From positions 5,830-69,829 of the forward strand of contig JBBCJA010000035.1 of NCBI GenBank assembly GCA_037189585.1: a stretch of DNA of 64,000 nucleotides. Reading direction: 5' to 3'. The position numbers and the translations under genes are program-made. Under the pieces are notes generated by a model. It was not told the DNA's origin. It made no database searches and saw only the letters and a list, made by a program, of their open reading frames with translations. Of this stretch, positions 51,663 to 60,000 are shown piece after piece; positions within the stretch are counted from its first letter, which is position 1, and the number at the start of each line of letters is the position of its first letter. The DNA comes from JAEXNA01 sp037189585. Its GTDB lineage: Bacteria > Vulcanimicrobiota > Xenobia > Xenobiales > JADMJV01.

Positions 51663-54086
51663 ATGCTGGGCGTTTCCGCCGTAAATTTGTATAAAACGCA
51701 TGTCTCGCGCGACCTCAATGGTCGGGCGGGATCTGCTTGCGCCTATCACACCTCCTGCTCCGGATATGTCGGTGAGGTTCTCAAGGAAGAGGGTCTGAGC
51801 GGAGCGCTCAAGGGCTTGGCTCGGCTGCAGAAGTGCACGCCGGCCAACGACTCGCAGCGCATCGGCAAGTTCCTCAAGTACACGGCCAATTGCCCGGACG
51901 AGAAGCTCGAGCAGTTCTTCGAGTTCTCCGACCCTAAGGTCAAGGAGCGTTTTCTGGCTTTTCGCCAGGAGCTGCTGCAGGCTGCCTATCATCTGGCTAG
52001 CCAAGACGACGCCAAGGGTGTCGCCGCCTACGACAGCGCCATCAGCAAGTTTCTGGCCGAGGTTCACTTCACCATCGCCGATCCGGCCAAGCCGGGCACG
52101 CCGACGATTCCTTTCCGCCTCTCTCCTCGGCGCAAGCCAAAAGACCTGGTCAAGGCTGATTACGGCCCCTTGGCCAACACGATTCGCTCGGGCGTGGCTC
52201 TGGTGGGAGCTGGAGTGGGAGCGCTGTTGGGCGGTGCGGCGGGTCTGGTCACGGGCGCCGCTATCGGGGCAGCCGACGGATTCGCGGCGGGTCTAGGCAT
52301 TGACCACGTGCGCCAGCAGCGGCGTCTGAAGAAGTATGGCGCGGGTGCCGACGGTGGCAACGCGGAGACTCGCGAGAAGGCTTCGCAGCTCCACCAGTAC
52401 TTGCAGCAGAAGATCGGCCTGGAAGTGGTCTCCAACGTGATTGGCGGGACCTTTGGTCTGGTTCACGGGCTGGTCGCGGGCGGTTTGCGCACCAGCAAGG
52501 GTGTGGGGACGATGGGTCGGGACATGGGGAAGATCGCGGCCCGCAACCTGACCGACGACGTGCTGGGCATGCTGGTCGAGAGCAAGGGAGAGGTGGTGGT
52601 GGAGAAGGCTCACCATCATCATCACGCGGCTCACGCCCACGGGCCCGATGAGGGCGCCGTCAAGGCGAAGGCGGAGCATTTGTGGGAGGTGTTGAGTCAG
52701 TCCCCTCCCGAGCTGTCTCCCTCTCCCCAGTCTCAACCTTCGAAACAGAGCTGGCAGTTCGCGGTGTTCTCGGATGCCACGCCGAACGACTTGGAGAGCC
52801 AGGAGATTCGTCGCGTTTTGGAGTTCGAGAGAGAGCTCCCGCTGAATACCAGCGCGCGGATCCATATGCGGCGCGACGGTTTGATCTCGCCCAAGCTTCG
52901 AGGTCTGCTGCGGGCGGGCAAGTTTGTTGCCTCGGCCGCCAGTCTGGTGGCGCTCTCCGCGGGAACTCTCACCCTCTCTCTGCTTCCCTCGCTGTTGCTG
53001 CGGGGGTTGTCGTTGGGGACGGGTGTGGCGACGCTCAAGGAAGCTTTCCGCGATCATCGCACGCACGGTGAGGAGTTCTGGAACGGGCGCCGCGTTTATG
53101 ATTTGAACGGCGCGCTGCCTAAGGAGGCGGAAAGCATCCAGAGCAAGCCGGTGGAGGAGCACGGGGCGGTTTCAGCCGAGAGCAGCCAGAAGTTGAGCCG
53201 GGACCTGCAGGCGGCTTTCTCGGGGAAGGGCCACCGGGTGGCACTGTTCGCGGGTCACGCCAACAGCTACGAGAAGCTGGCCGGGTATGAGCCGGGCGTG
53301 TTGGCCGAGGCGCTGGCCGACTGTGCCGAGAAGTCCGGCCAGAAGGCGGACCTGGTCGTGTTCGACGCCTGTAAGACGGCCACGCTGGAGGCTCTGGCTC
53401 CGCTGGCCAGGGGGGCGAATTACGCGCTGGTGAGCCAGCTACCGGTGGGCAAGGTGGGTCTGCCCTGGCACTCTATCCTGAAGGAGCTGGGGAATTTCGA
53501 GGGCTCGCCTCAGGAGCTGGCGCAGAGCATTGTCGACAAGTACGCGGGGCTGGAGTCGCTGCCGACGCTGTCGGTGATCGACTTGAGTCAGTTGCCGCGG
53601 CTGCGGGATGAGCTGGAGGCGCTGGCGCCTATGCTCTCGCCGGAGGAGCAGGCGGCGATGCTGGAGCAAAAGGATCTGAGCCAGGTGCGCGACGAGGGTG
53701 TTTTCAAGAAGCTGCAGAGGAAGCTGGGCGAGCTGATGCCGGGTTCTCACAGCAACGACCTGCGGGCGATGCTGCGGAGCCTGGAGGCAAGAGAGCTGAG
53801 CACTTCGGTTCGTCAGCAGGTGGAGAAGGTGAAGGCAACGCTTAACGGCGCGGTGATCACTCAGGCAAGTCCGGGGCTGGGAGGCCTCTCGGTGGAGTCG
53901 CCGTCGATGTTTTTCGACGATGGCGAGTATGTCGAGAAGACGGGGATGGTGAACTGGGGCGGCATGCTGGCCGACCAGCAGAATTTTGTCACCCGGACGG
54001 TGGCGCCGCTGGGCACTTTTCAGCGCGAGACTGCCACGGCGGTGCGCGAAGTGCAGAAGCGACTGCTCTTCGGTCGCCCGGAGTAG
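51663..54086 (+). CDS. Large protein with clostripain-like (C11) domain
   Basis: An 807-residue protein. Residues about 176-212 are an Ala/Gly-rich hydrophobic segment (VALVGAGVGALLGGAAGLVT), and about 420-455 a second one. A run of five histidines lies near residue 315. Residues about 500-680 contain AGHANSYEKLAGYEPG and DLVVFDACKTATLEAL, with His near 531 and Cys near 568 in the order and spacing of C11 clostripain-like cysteine peptidases. The rest is unassigned. Gene GC content is visibly higher than in neighbours (many GAG, CTG codons). ATG 51663 lies 11 bases after AAGGAAG. Confidence 0.65.
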   Translation: MLGVSAVNLYKTHVSRDLNGRAGSACAYHTSCSGYVGEVLKEEGLSGALKGLARLQKCTPANDSQRIGKFLKYTANCPDEKLEQFFEFSDPKVKERFLAFRQELLQAAYHLASQDDAKGVAAYDSAISKFLAEVHFTIADPAKPGTPTIPFRLSPRRKPKDLVKADYGPLANTIRSGVALVGAGVGALLGGAAGLVTGAAIGAADGFAAGLGIDHVRQQRRLKKYGAGADGGNAETREKASQLHQYLQQKIGLEVVSNVIGGTFGLVHGLVAGGLRTSKGVGTMGRDMGKIAARNLTDDVLGMLVESKGEVVVEKAHHHHHAAHAHGPDEGAVKAKAEHLWEVLSQSPPELSPSPQSQPSKQSWQFAVFSDATPNDLESQEIRRVLEFERELPLNTSARIHMRRDGLISPKLRGLLRAGKFVASAASLVALSAGTLTLSLLPSLLLRGLSLGTGVATLKEAFRDHRTHGEEFWNGRRVYDLNGALPKEAESIQSKPVEEHGAVSAESSQKLSRDLQAAFSGKGHRVALFAGHANSYEKLAGYEPGVLAEALADCAEKSGQKADLVVFDACKTATLEALAPLARGANYALVSQLPVGKVGLPWHSILKELGNFEGSPQELAQSIVDKYAGLESLPTLSVIDLSQLPRLRDELEALAPMLSPEEQAAMLEQKDLSQVRDEGVFKKLQRKLGELMPGSHSNDLRAMLRSLEARELSTSVRQQVEKVKATLNGAVITQASPGLGGLSVESPSMFFDDGEYVEKTGMVNWGGMLADQQNFVTRTVAPLGTFQRETATAVREVQKRLLFGRPE

Positions 54087-54097
54087 GCTCAGTAGCT

Positions 54098-54124
54098 CCC
54101 CCACACCGGTAGGGGTGTGGGCTC
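54098..54124. terminator. Hairpin after the large gene
   Basis: CCCACACC pairs with GGTGTGGG around GGTAG with flanking AGCTCC/GGGCTC; no U-tract. A weak terminator or processing site for the 807-residue gene. Confidence 0.45.
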
Positions 54125-54237
54125 CCGAAGAAATTGCCCGCCATCTTCTGGCTCTACCAGGAAGCCGCCGAATCCGAGGTGAGCCATTGTTTCAACAACA
54201 AGGTAAAGATATCTAATCAACGAGATAATGAAACAGG

Positions 54238-54345
54238 ATGCCAGAAGACCGTCCCCAGGTCTACGTTATTCCTCCACGCACCGCTTACGTCAAATCTCCA
54301 CCCCCCACGACCTTCCGCTCCAACAGTTTCATCTTCAGTTCGTAG
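54238..54345 (+). CDS. Candidate 35-residue protein
   Basis: ATG 54238 to TAG 54345 encodes a Pro-rich peptide (MPEDRPQVYVIPPRTAYVK...). It lies in a 250-base gap, lacks a Shine-Dalgarno and overlaps the end of the minus-strand remnant by 11 bases. Only suggestive. Confidence 0.25.
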   Translation: MPEDRPQVYVIPPRTAYVKSPPPTTFRSNSFIFSS

Positions 54346-54834
54346 TAAGACGAGAAAAAAAAGCCGGTGACTGAAGCGCATTTCGCGCCGCAATCATCGG
54401 CCAGCCCTGCGAGCAGAACTTTTCGAAGGCCGATTTGGGAGAGAAGCTCCGCAATATCAATCTAGCGGTATTACCTAATGAATCTTCCTCAAGGAATCTC
54501 GGCTTTCTTAACGATAAGCCTAAGAGCCCCTCTCTATCGAAGATAGCCACTTCGTGAACGATATTGGACGTTGCCAATAAGCGAACTCTCAAATAGCAGT
54601 CCCCATATCGCCAATACTTTCGATTCAACTCGCCCTTCAAGGCAATTAGATTCGAAGGCATGTTTCGCAATTCTGTTCCGGCACGAACCAGAGCGACATC
54701 GTTAAGCCTCACGTTTGCGTCGTGCACACCTTTAATGTAGGAAGCTACAAAGGGATTCTTCACTAATCCTACGATAATGCGATGCCCAACAATCTGCCAA
54801 CCTGAAGCCGTGACTTCAACATTCAGAGCCGTAG
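54335..54834 (-). pseudogene. ORF fragment fused to the truncated intron end
   Basis: The minus-strand reading frame from about 54834 to 54335 encodes a protein-like stretch (ALNVEVTASGWQIVGHRIIV, HDANVRLNDVALVRAG, ending SPAFFSRLTTN) of about 165 residues. It has no start codon of its own at the junction with the group II intron; the frame simply runs on from intron sequence. It is probably the 3' end of a host or cargo gene left after intron insertion and deletion. I do not recognise the protein. Confidence 0.5.
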
Positions 54835-55968
54835 TTTGTCCAAGCACCCGTTCAAAGCAAAGTACTGGTAAAAGCCTCTCAGCTTCTTTGTCAGTTGCCG
54901 TTGTTGCTCCATCCGGTCCGCATGCATATTCTTCGTCAACCAAGTCTTGACATTGTCTAAGAACTTCCGGCAGCTCTTGGTGGTCGGGATGCGGATTACT
55001 GAATAGTTACCCTTTCCATCCTTTCCACCAAGATGCCTGAACCCAAGGAAGTCAAAGCAACATCGTTTCCCTTGCTGACGAATTGGCGCATATCTCCCGA
55101 ATGGAACTCTCCTCGTCTTCTCTGGCGCCATCTCGAGGTTAAATTCCGATAATCGCTTACGAACCTCCCACTCAAAGCGCCTGGCTTCCTCTGGGTATTC
55201 GAAAACGGCCACGAAGTCATCCGCAAAGCGGATGAGATACGCTTTACCTCGACATTGTCGAAGAAACCGTTTCTCGAACCAGAGGTCGAGGGCGTAATGA
55301 AGGTAGATGTTCGCGAGCAGTGGCGAAATCGGCCCTCCCTGCGGAGACCCTTCTTTTGTCTCGACGACGATTCCGCCGTCGAAGACCCCAGCTCGTAACC
55401 ATTTTCCGATGAGCCGGAGAATCTCCGGGTCACCGATGCGCAGCTTCAGCATTCGCATCAGCCAGTCGTGGTTGAGATGGTTGAAGAAGCCCCGGATGTC
55501 AGTCTCGAAGACGCAGCGTGCCCTGCCTGCCATAGCCTTATCCCTGAGGGCGGCTAGAGCCTGATGGGGACTACGTCCCGGACGAAATCCGTAGGAGCAA
55601 GGAAGGAAGTCTTGCTCGTAGATGGCGTTGAGAATTCTGGCAACCGCACGTTGCGGTAGCCGGTCTTCTACCGTAGGTATTCCCAGGGGACGAGTTTTCC
55701 CGTCTCCCTTGGGAATCTCTACCCGCCGCACTGGAGGAGCCTTGTACCGTCGTGCCTTGAGGCGGCCCACAAGGTCACGGCTCCTCTCTTCCAGATTGAA
55801 GGCGAACTCAGCCATCGTTTCCTGGTCAACGCCGCTGGCCCCTCGCCGATTCATCTGTTTCCACGTTTCCATGAGGAATTCCGGGGTCAACAGGTGGACC
55901 AACGCGGTAAACCGCAGCTTCCCGTCTGTCTTTGCTTTCTCTGCTATCCTGTCGAGTTTTGTTTTCAT
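54823..55968 (-). CDS. ltrA: Group II intron reverse transcriptase, C-terminally truncated
   Basis: A 381-residue reverse transcriptase. ATG 55968 follows GGAGAACGG. Domain blocks: VRRVEIPKGDGKTRPLGIPT, YGFRPGRSPHQAL, FETDIRGFFNHL, GSPQGGPISPLLANIYL and the catalytic RFADDFVAVF (FADD near residue 248). It then reaches LRGFYQYFALNGCLDKLRL and stops. The maturase/thumb region is cut short and no HNH domain follows; the downstream sequence is unrelated. The enzyme is therefore unlikely to support mobility. Confidence 0.85.
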   Translation of the reverse strand: MKTKLDRIAEKAKTDGKLRFTALVHLLTPEFLMETWKQMNRRGASGVDQETMAEFAFNLEERSRDLVGRLKARRYKAPPVRRVEIPKGDGKTRPLGIPTVEDRLPQRAVARILNAIYEQDFLPCSYGFRPGRSPHQALAALRDKAMAGRARCVFETDIRGFFNHLNHDWLMRMLKLRIGDPEILRLIGKWLRAGVFDGGIVVETKEGSPQGGPISPLLANIYLHYALDLWFEKRFLRQCRGKAYLIRFADDFVAVFEYPEEARRFEWEVRKRLSEFNLEMAPEKTRRVPFGRYAPIRQQGKRCCFDFLGFRHLGGKDGKGNYSVIRIPTTKSCRKFLDNVKTWLTKNMHADRMEQQRQLTKKLRGFYQYFALNGCLDKLRL

Positions 55969-56380
55969 CCGTTCTCCATCTCTGAGTATGGCGAATGTGT
56001 CTCTTGAACAGGTCAATTCCGGTCCCGCCGCTTCCCCATGTGCACGGCTTTCCCGTGCTCCGAGTACTATCAGCGGGTCCGACTTCCAACAGTGCTTCCG
56101 CTCTCCTAAGGTCTCACACCATTCGGTCAGCGTACTCGGGACACAATTGTCTCGAGACACTATTGGATCTCCCAAGTTCCTGACATCTCCATTTTGAACC
56201 GTGCTGCGCCTATAAACCCCGCCTGGGTCTCCACACCTCGCCGAAGCGGTGCTTATTGTAGCCTTCCGATAGCGACGGTACCGTCGGCCCCAGGTTCTCA
56301 TCACGAGGCCAACTCAGCTTCACTTGCGTTGCGGCCCGGTTCTCGCTCTGTCTACGCTTAGATTCTTATGTCACCACAAG
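54823..56380 (-). mobile_element. Group II intron, 3'-truncated
   Basis: The minus strand carries the 5' RNA part (about 56380-55970; GC-rich helices such as GGTACCGTCGCTATCGGAAG and the GAGCACGGGAAAGCCG stem) followed by the reverse transcriptase gene. No domain V/VI-like hairpin is visible after the RT; instead the RT frame is broken near 54823 by foreign sequence. Exact 5' end is approximate (GTGGTGACATAAG near 56377 is a candidate boundary). Confidence 0.7.
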
Positions 56381-56723
56381 CCTCCCAAGACTCGATTCCT
56401 GGTGGATGGCTAGTCCTTCCAGGGCGGGAATTTCACCCGCTAAAGATGCCAAGCTTTGCTTGGCGCACCGCGCTTTGTTCCAAAGCAGCGAAGGTCACAC
56501 TCAAAGCTCTCGAGCGATACCGACAGCAATCGAGGGTCAGCGCAAACGACAGACTTTGGCCGTGCCGGGCGGCTCGCGCGGGAGAAATTCTTAAGCTGAA
56601 GGGGAGTGATGGGCAGCTTTCCCCCGCGAACCGCCCGGCGCGGAACTCCAGAGCAAAGCCGAGGGCGAGACTTGGAGCAACGAACATACTCAGGGCTTTG
56701 GCCGGGCCAGCGCCGGAAGTCGA

Positions 56724-56760
56724 CGCGCCTGGTTTGTCGGCCGCCGACAAACCAGGCGCG
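56724..56760. repeat. Perfect 17-bp inverted repeat
   Basis: CGCGCCTGGTTTGTCGG is followed after CCG by its exact reverse complement. It lies between the intron and the RHS operon terminator. Confidence 0.9.
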
Positions 56761-56794
56761 TAATGGTCATCTCCCGTTCGTGATGGGCGGGGAA

Positions 56795-56835
56795 GAAAAA
56801 AAGCCCCTGACCGACCTGGGAGATCGATCAAGGGC
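56795..56835 (-). terminator. Rho-independent terminator of the RHS operon (minus strand)
   Basis: On the minus strand GCCCTTGATCGA pairs with TCGGTCAGGGGC (two GU pairs) and is followed by seven U. It lies 13 bases beyond the two-TM gene. Confidence 0.88.
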
Positions 56836-56848
56836 GAATTACGCATCG

Positions 56849-57031
56849 TTAGCTAGTAGAATCACGACTGTCCTCACTGGTCATAAGAATCCAGCCGATT
56901 GCTTGAACAACGAGAGCGGCGCCGAGACTTTCCCAGAAAGAGCTATTGGTAGCCCAATAGATCAGGAATGTCCAAAACAATAGAAGTATCAATCCTAAAA
57001 GATTGCACAAAGCGTTTTGGGCTTTCGTCAT
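56849..57031 (-). CDS. Small two-TM protein, probable RHS immunity protein
   Basis: A 60-residue protein with two hydrophobic segments (LCNLLGLILLLFWTFLIYWA and WESLGAALVVQAIGWILM) and a charged tail. Its ATG 57031 overlaps the RHS stop as ATGA, and a terminator follows directly, so it is co-translated with the toxin. The position immediately downstream of an RHS C-terminal domain is the standard place for an immunity gene. A membrane immunity protein suggests that the toxin acts at or from the membrane/periplasm (inference). No family recognised. Confidence 0.65.
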   Translation of the reverse strand: MTKAQNALCNLLGLILLLFWTFLIYWATNSSFWESLGAALVVQAIGWILMTSEDSRDSTS

Positions 57032-60000
57032 GGTTGGCTTGCTCGCGATGCAGCATTACCAGCTATGCCAACGGGTCCATAGAGATTCTCTAGTCGTCCG
57101 GTTCGACCAGCACTCTTTATGATGGCCTCAAAGACTCTTGCTGCATCCGCCGGATCTGCCATCGATTTGATATCGAGTTTCTTTAAGGTTTTTGCCACCA
57201 TTTGCTCCCAGCTATATAGCCTACCACCAAAATTTGGCGGGAAAGGGAATCTGAAGATCCTTTTCAACCAATTTCTGGAATTATGTGCAAACTGCGCAGT
57301 ATCCTGCAGACTACCAGACTTACAGATCCCTGCAATCCTTGGAATGCCACGAGCTAGACCCGCATAAGCCAGTCGGCCAAGACTTCCTAACAGTGCAGAG
57401 AGATGTCCTCGACCGTATGCAGATGAGTTTTCGTCGATTACATCTCCAGGACCGCCGCTCTCTCTGGCCCATTCAGTCAAACCGAAGGACCAGCTGTCAC
57501 CATAACCTACCAAGAACATAGCCAGCGATGATTCTTGCAAATCCGGCCAGTGAGCTGGCATCTGGTCGGTCATATCTTCTCCATAGAGTTTACTCAGTGC
57601 TTTCAGCTCTTGATAGAGAATCTCATTTGGATGATCCGCAGGTCCTTCTTCATCCAGTCCGTGCGGGTCAATACTAGAGATCGGACGGCCTCCGGCATAC
57701 CCAAACAGATTCATTCCACCAGCAAACCCAATCGGATCCCTGTTGAGGAACCGTCCGAGGTCCGGCGCATAAAATCGATGCCCCATCATCATCAGCCCCG
57801 TGTCGGCCACCTCATCCTGCACGGACAGGCCTCCAACAAAGGTCTTCTGACTACTGACCCCACTCTCGCTGGTGGCGATTCGCTGGCCGTACTCGTCGAA
57901 CTCGTAGGATGCTCGGACAGCTCCGGTACTATCCACGACATCCCTCACCGTTGAGAGTGCATCTGTGAGGAAGTAGAACATCGCACCGTCCGAGGACCGC
58001 TCGAAGCCCATGATTCCGCCACCACCCTTGAGGTAGGTGATAGTCTCGCCACTGGTCACCTTGGAGACTTCCGTGGACAGTCCAGCCGCGTACTCCGTGG
58101 TCTCCACGTCGTCCTTGTCCTTCTTCTTCCGTCGAAATCCCGAGATACCGAACGTATGGCTCTGCTTCTTCGAGTTATCCGAGGTCGAGATCGCCGCCAA
58201 GCGGTTGAAGAAATCCCAATGGTAGGTGGTGGTGACTCCGCCTCTGGTACGACTGGTCATGTTACCGTCATCATCTGCGGGCGTGAAGGTCTCGAAGTCC
58301 GCAAACGCTCCCGACCCAACCTTTTTCTGAATCAACGTAATGTTGTCAGCGTCGTCGAAGCTGTACTTGAAGGTCTCCGTCAACAACGGGTCAGACAGGT
58401 CGGGAACCTCGAACAGGTAGCGATTGTCCGCCGCGTCGTAGGTGTACATCGCCACCAGCTGCAAGGCGCCCATCAAAGGTAAGGCATCTTCAGCGGGGAG
58501 ATTCTGAATCAGGGCCAGAATCGTGGAATTCGTCGTCTCGACTTTTTTCACCGACTCCAGACGATCGAGCCAGTCGTAGCCGTACGCCCAATACGTCGCC
58601 TTGGTCGGGGTCACATCCAACTGCGTGATTCGATTCCCAGCATCGTCGTAGTCGTATTCAAAGCGCCGAACTAGCGTTGAGACACCTTTGACGTAAAGCA
58701 GATGCTTGAGCTGCCCGTTTCCATCCCAGCCAGGTTCCGAGTTCGGTCCACTGAAATGGGCCACGATTCCCGTACTGGCCGGATAGGTCAGAGTTAGCGG
58801 TCTTCCACCTAAGTCATACGCATAGGTGAATATCTGGTCTCCACCGCTTCTGTTTTTGTAGGTCACCTCGTGAAGGCGATTGTCCCCATAGTAGGAGAAC
58901 TCGGTCACCTTCGAAGTCGCCGAGGCATTCTCGGTCACTTTGGTGAGGTTGCCCTCATCGTCGTACTCGAAGAGCATCTCTTTTCCGTCCTCGAAGGTGA
59001 GTTTGGTTACCTGGTCCAGCTCGTTGTATTCGAACTCCCTCTCCTCGGCAGAACCGGCTCCGCTTCCGTAACGGCTGGTCCCAAAAGTCGCCTGCCCATA
59101 GGTCGAGGCTGTGGATGCCGCCTGCGAGGTCTTGGTCAGACGCCCGAGGTCGTCGTGCTCAAAACTTCGAGTCTCGCGAACGTTCACGATGTCCAGAGGC
59201 TTCAGCGGATCGGAATCGGGGTCTCCAACCACGACACTGGTCAGCCGGCACATCTTGTCGAACTCTGAGCGAGTGCGAACCCCTCGGGCTGAAGTCGTGG
59301 CGTACTCTTTGCAGAAGGGAGCGTAAGCCGCGCTGCTCTCCTTCTCTTTGGCGTCGATGCTCTTGACGGTTCTTCCCTGCCGGTCATACTCCGTGCGGTG
59401 CGCCTTGTCCACGCCGTTCTTGGTGCGAATCAAGGAGCGCAGCTGAGAGAATCCATCATAGGAGAACCCTACCCGCATCTGAGCCGCGTTGGAGCTGTCC
59501 TGGCGAAGAATCGCAAGCGAGCGCCCGGCCGAGTCATATTCGGTCTTGGCCACCCGTCCGGTGTGAAGACCGCTGGTTCCGCTACTGTCAGGCAGCGTCA
59601 CCTGGTCCAACACCCCATTGAGGTAGCTGAAAACCCGGTCCACGTCGTTCCCGTCGGTGATGAGCGTCGGGCGATTTCTCGCGTCGTAAGCCATCTCCAC
59701 CGTGTTCCCGTTGGCGTCCTCGGTCAAGATCAGGTTGTCGTAGGCGTCATAGCTCATCTCCACGGTTCGAAAATCCGCCGGATTCTCGTTGACGTACTCC
59801 GTGATCAAGGGCGTCGGGTTCAGACTCTTCTGAGAGTGGATCTTGGACAGACGAGCCTTGCCATCGTACTCCATGTAAGTCTTGAAGCCGCGACGGTTGA
59901 TGATCCGGTTCACCTGACCGTCACCGTTGTAACGGAAGTGAGAGATCTTGAATTTCGCGTCTTCCACGCTCAACAGATTCCCGTTGGCCGGGTCATAACT

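Larger units (their letters stand above)
56381..56848. other. Hairpin-rich intergenic region upstream of intron
   Basis: About 470 bases without a convincing gene. Two consecutive hairpins (GCGGG...CCCGC near 56426 and GCCAAGC TTT GCTTGGC near 56449) are followed by mixed GC-rich sequence, then a 17-bp palindrome and the terminator of the RHS operon. The frames that remain open here look like random GC-rich frames. Confidence 0.5.

Noticed and set aside
54120..54145. Short similarity (CCCGAAGAAATT) to the 3' end of the small gene at 51360
   Set aside because: Only about 15 bases match and the reading frames differ, so it is not reliable evidence of a duplicated gene.
55969..56304. Extension of the reverse transcriptase frame upstream to 56304
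   Set aside because: This is structured intron RNA; the RT starts at ATG 55968 after GGAGAACGG.
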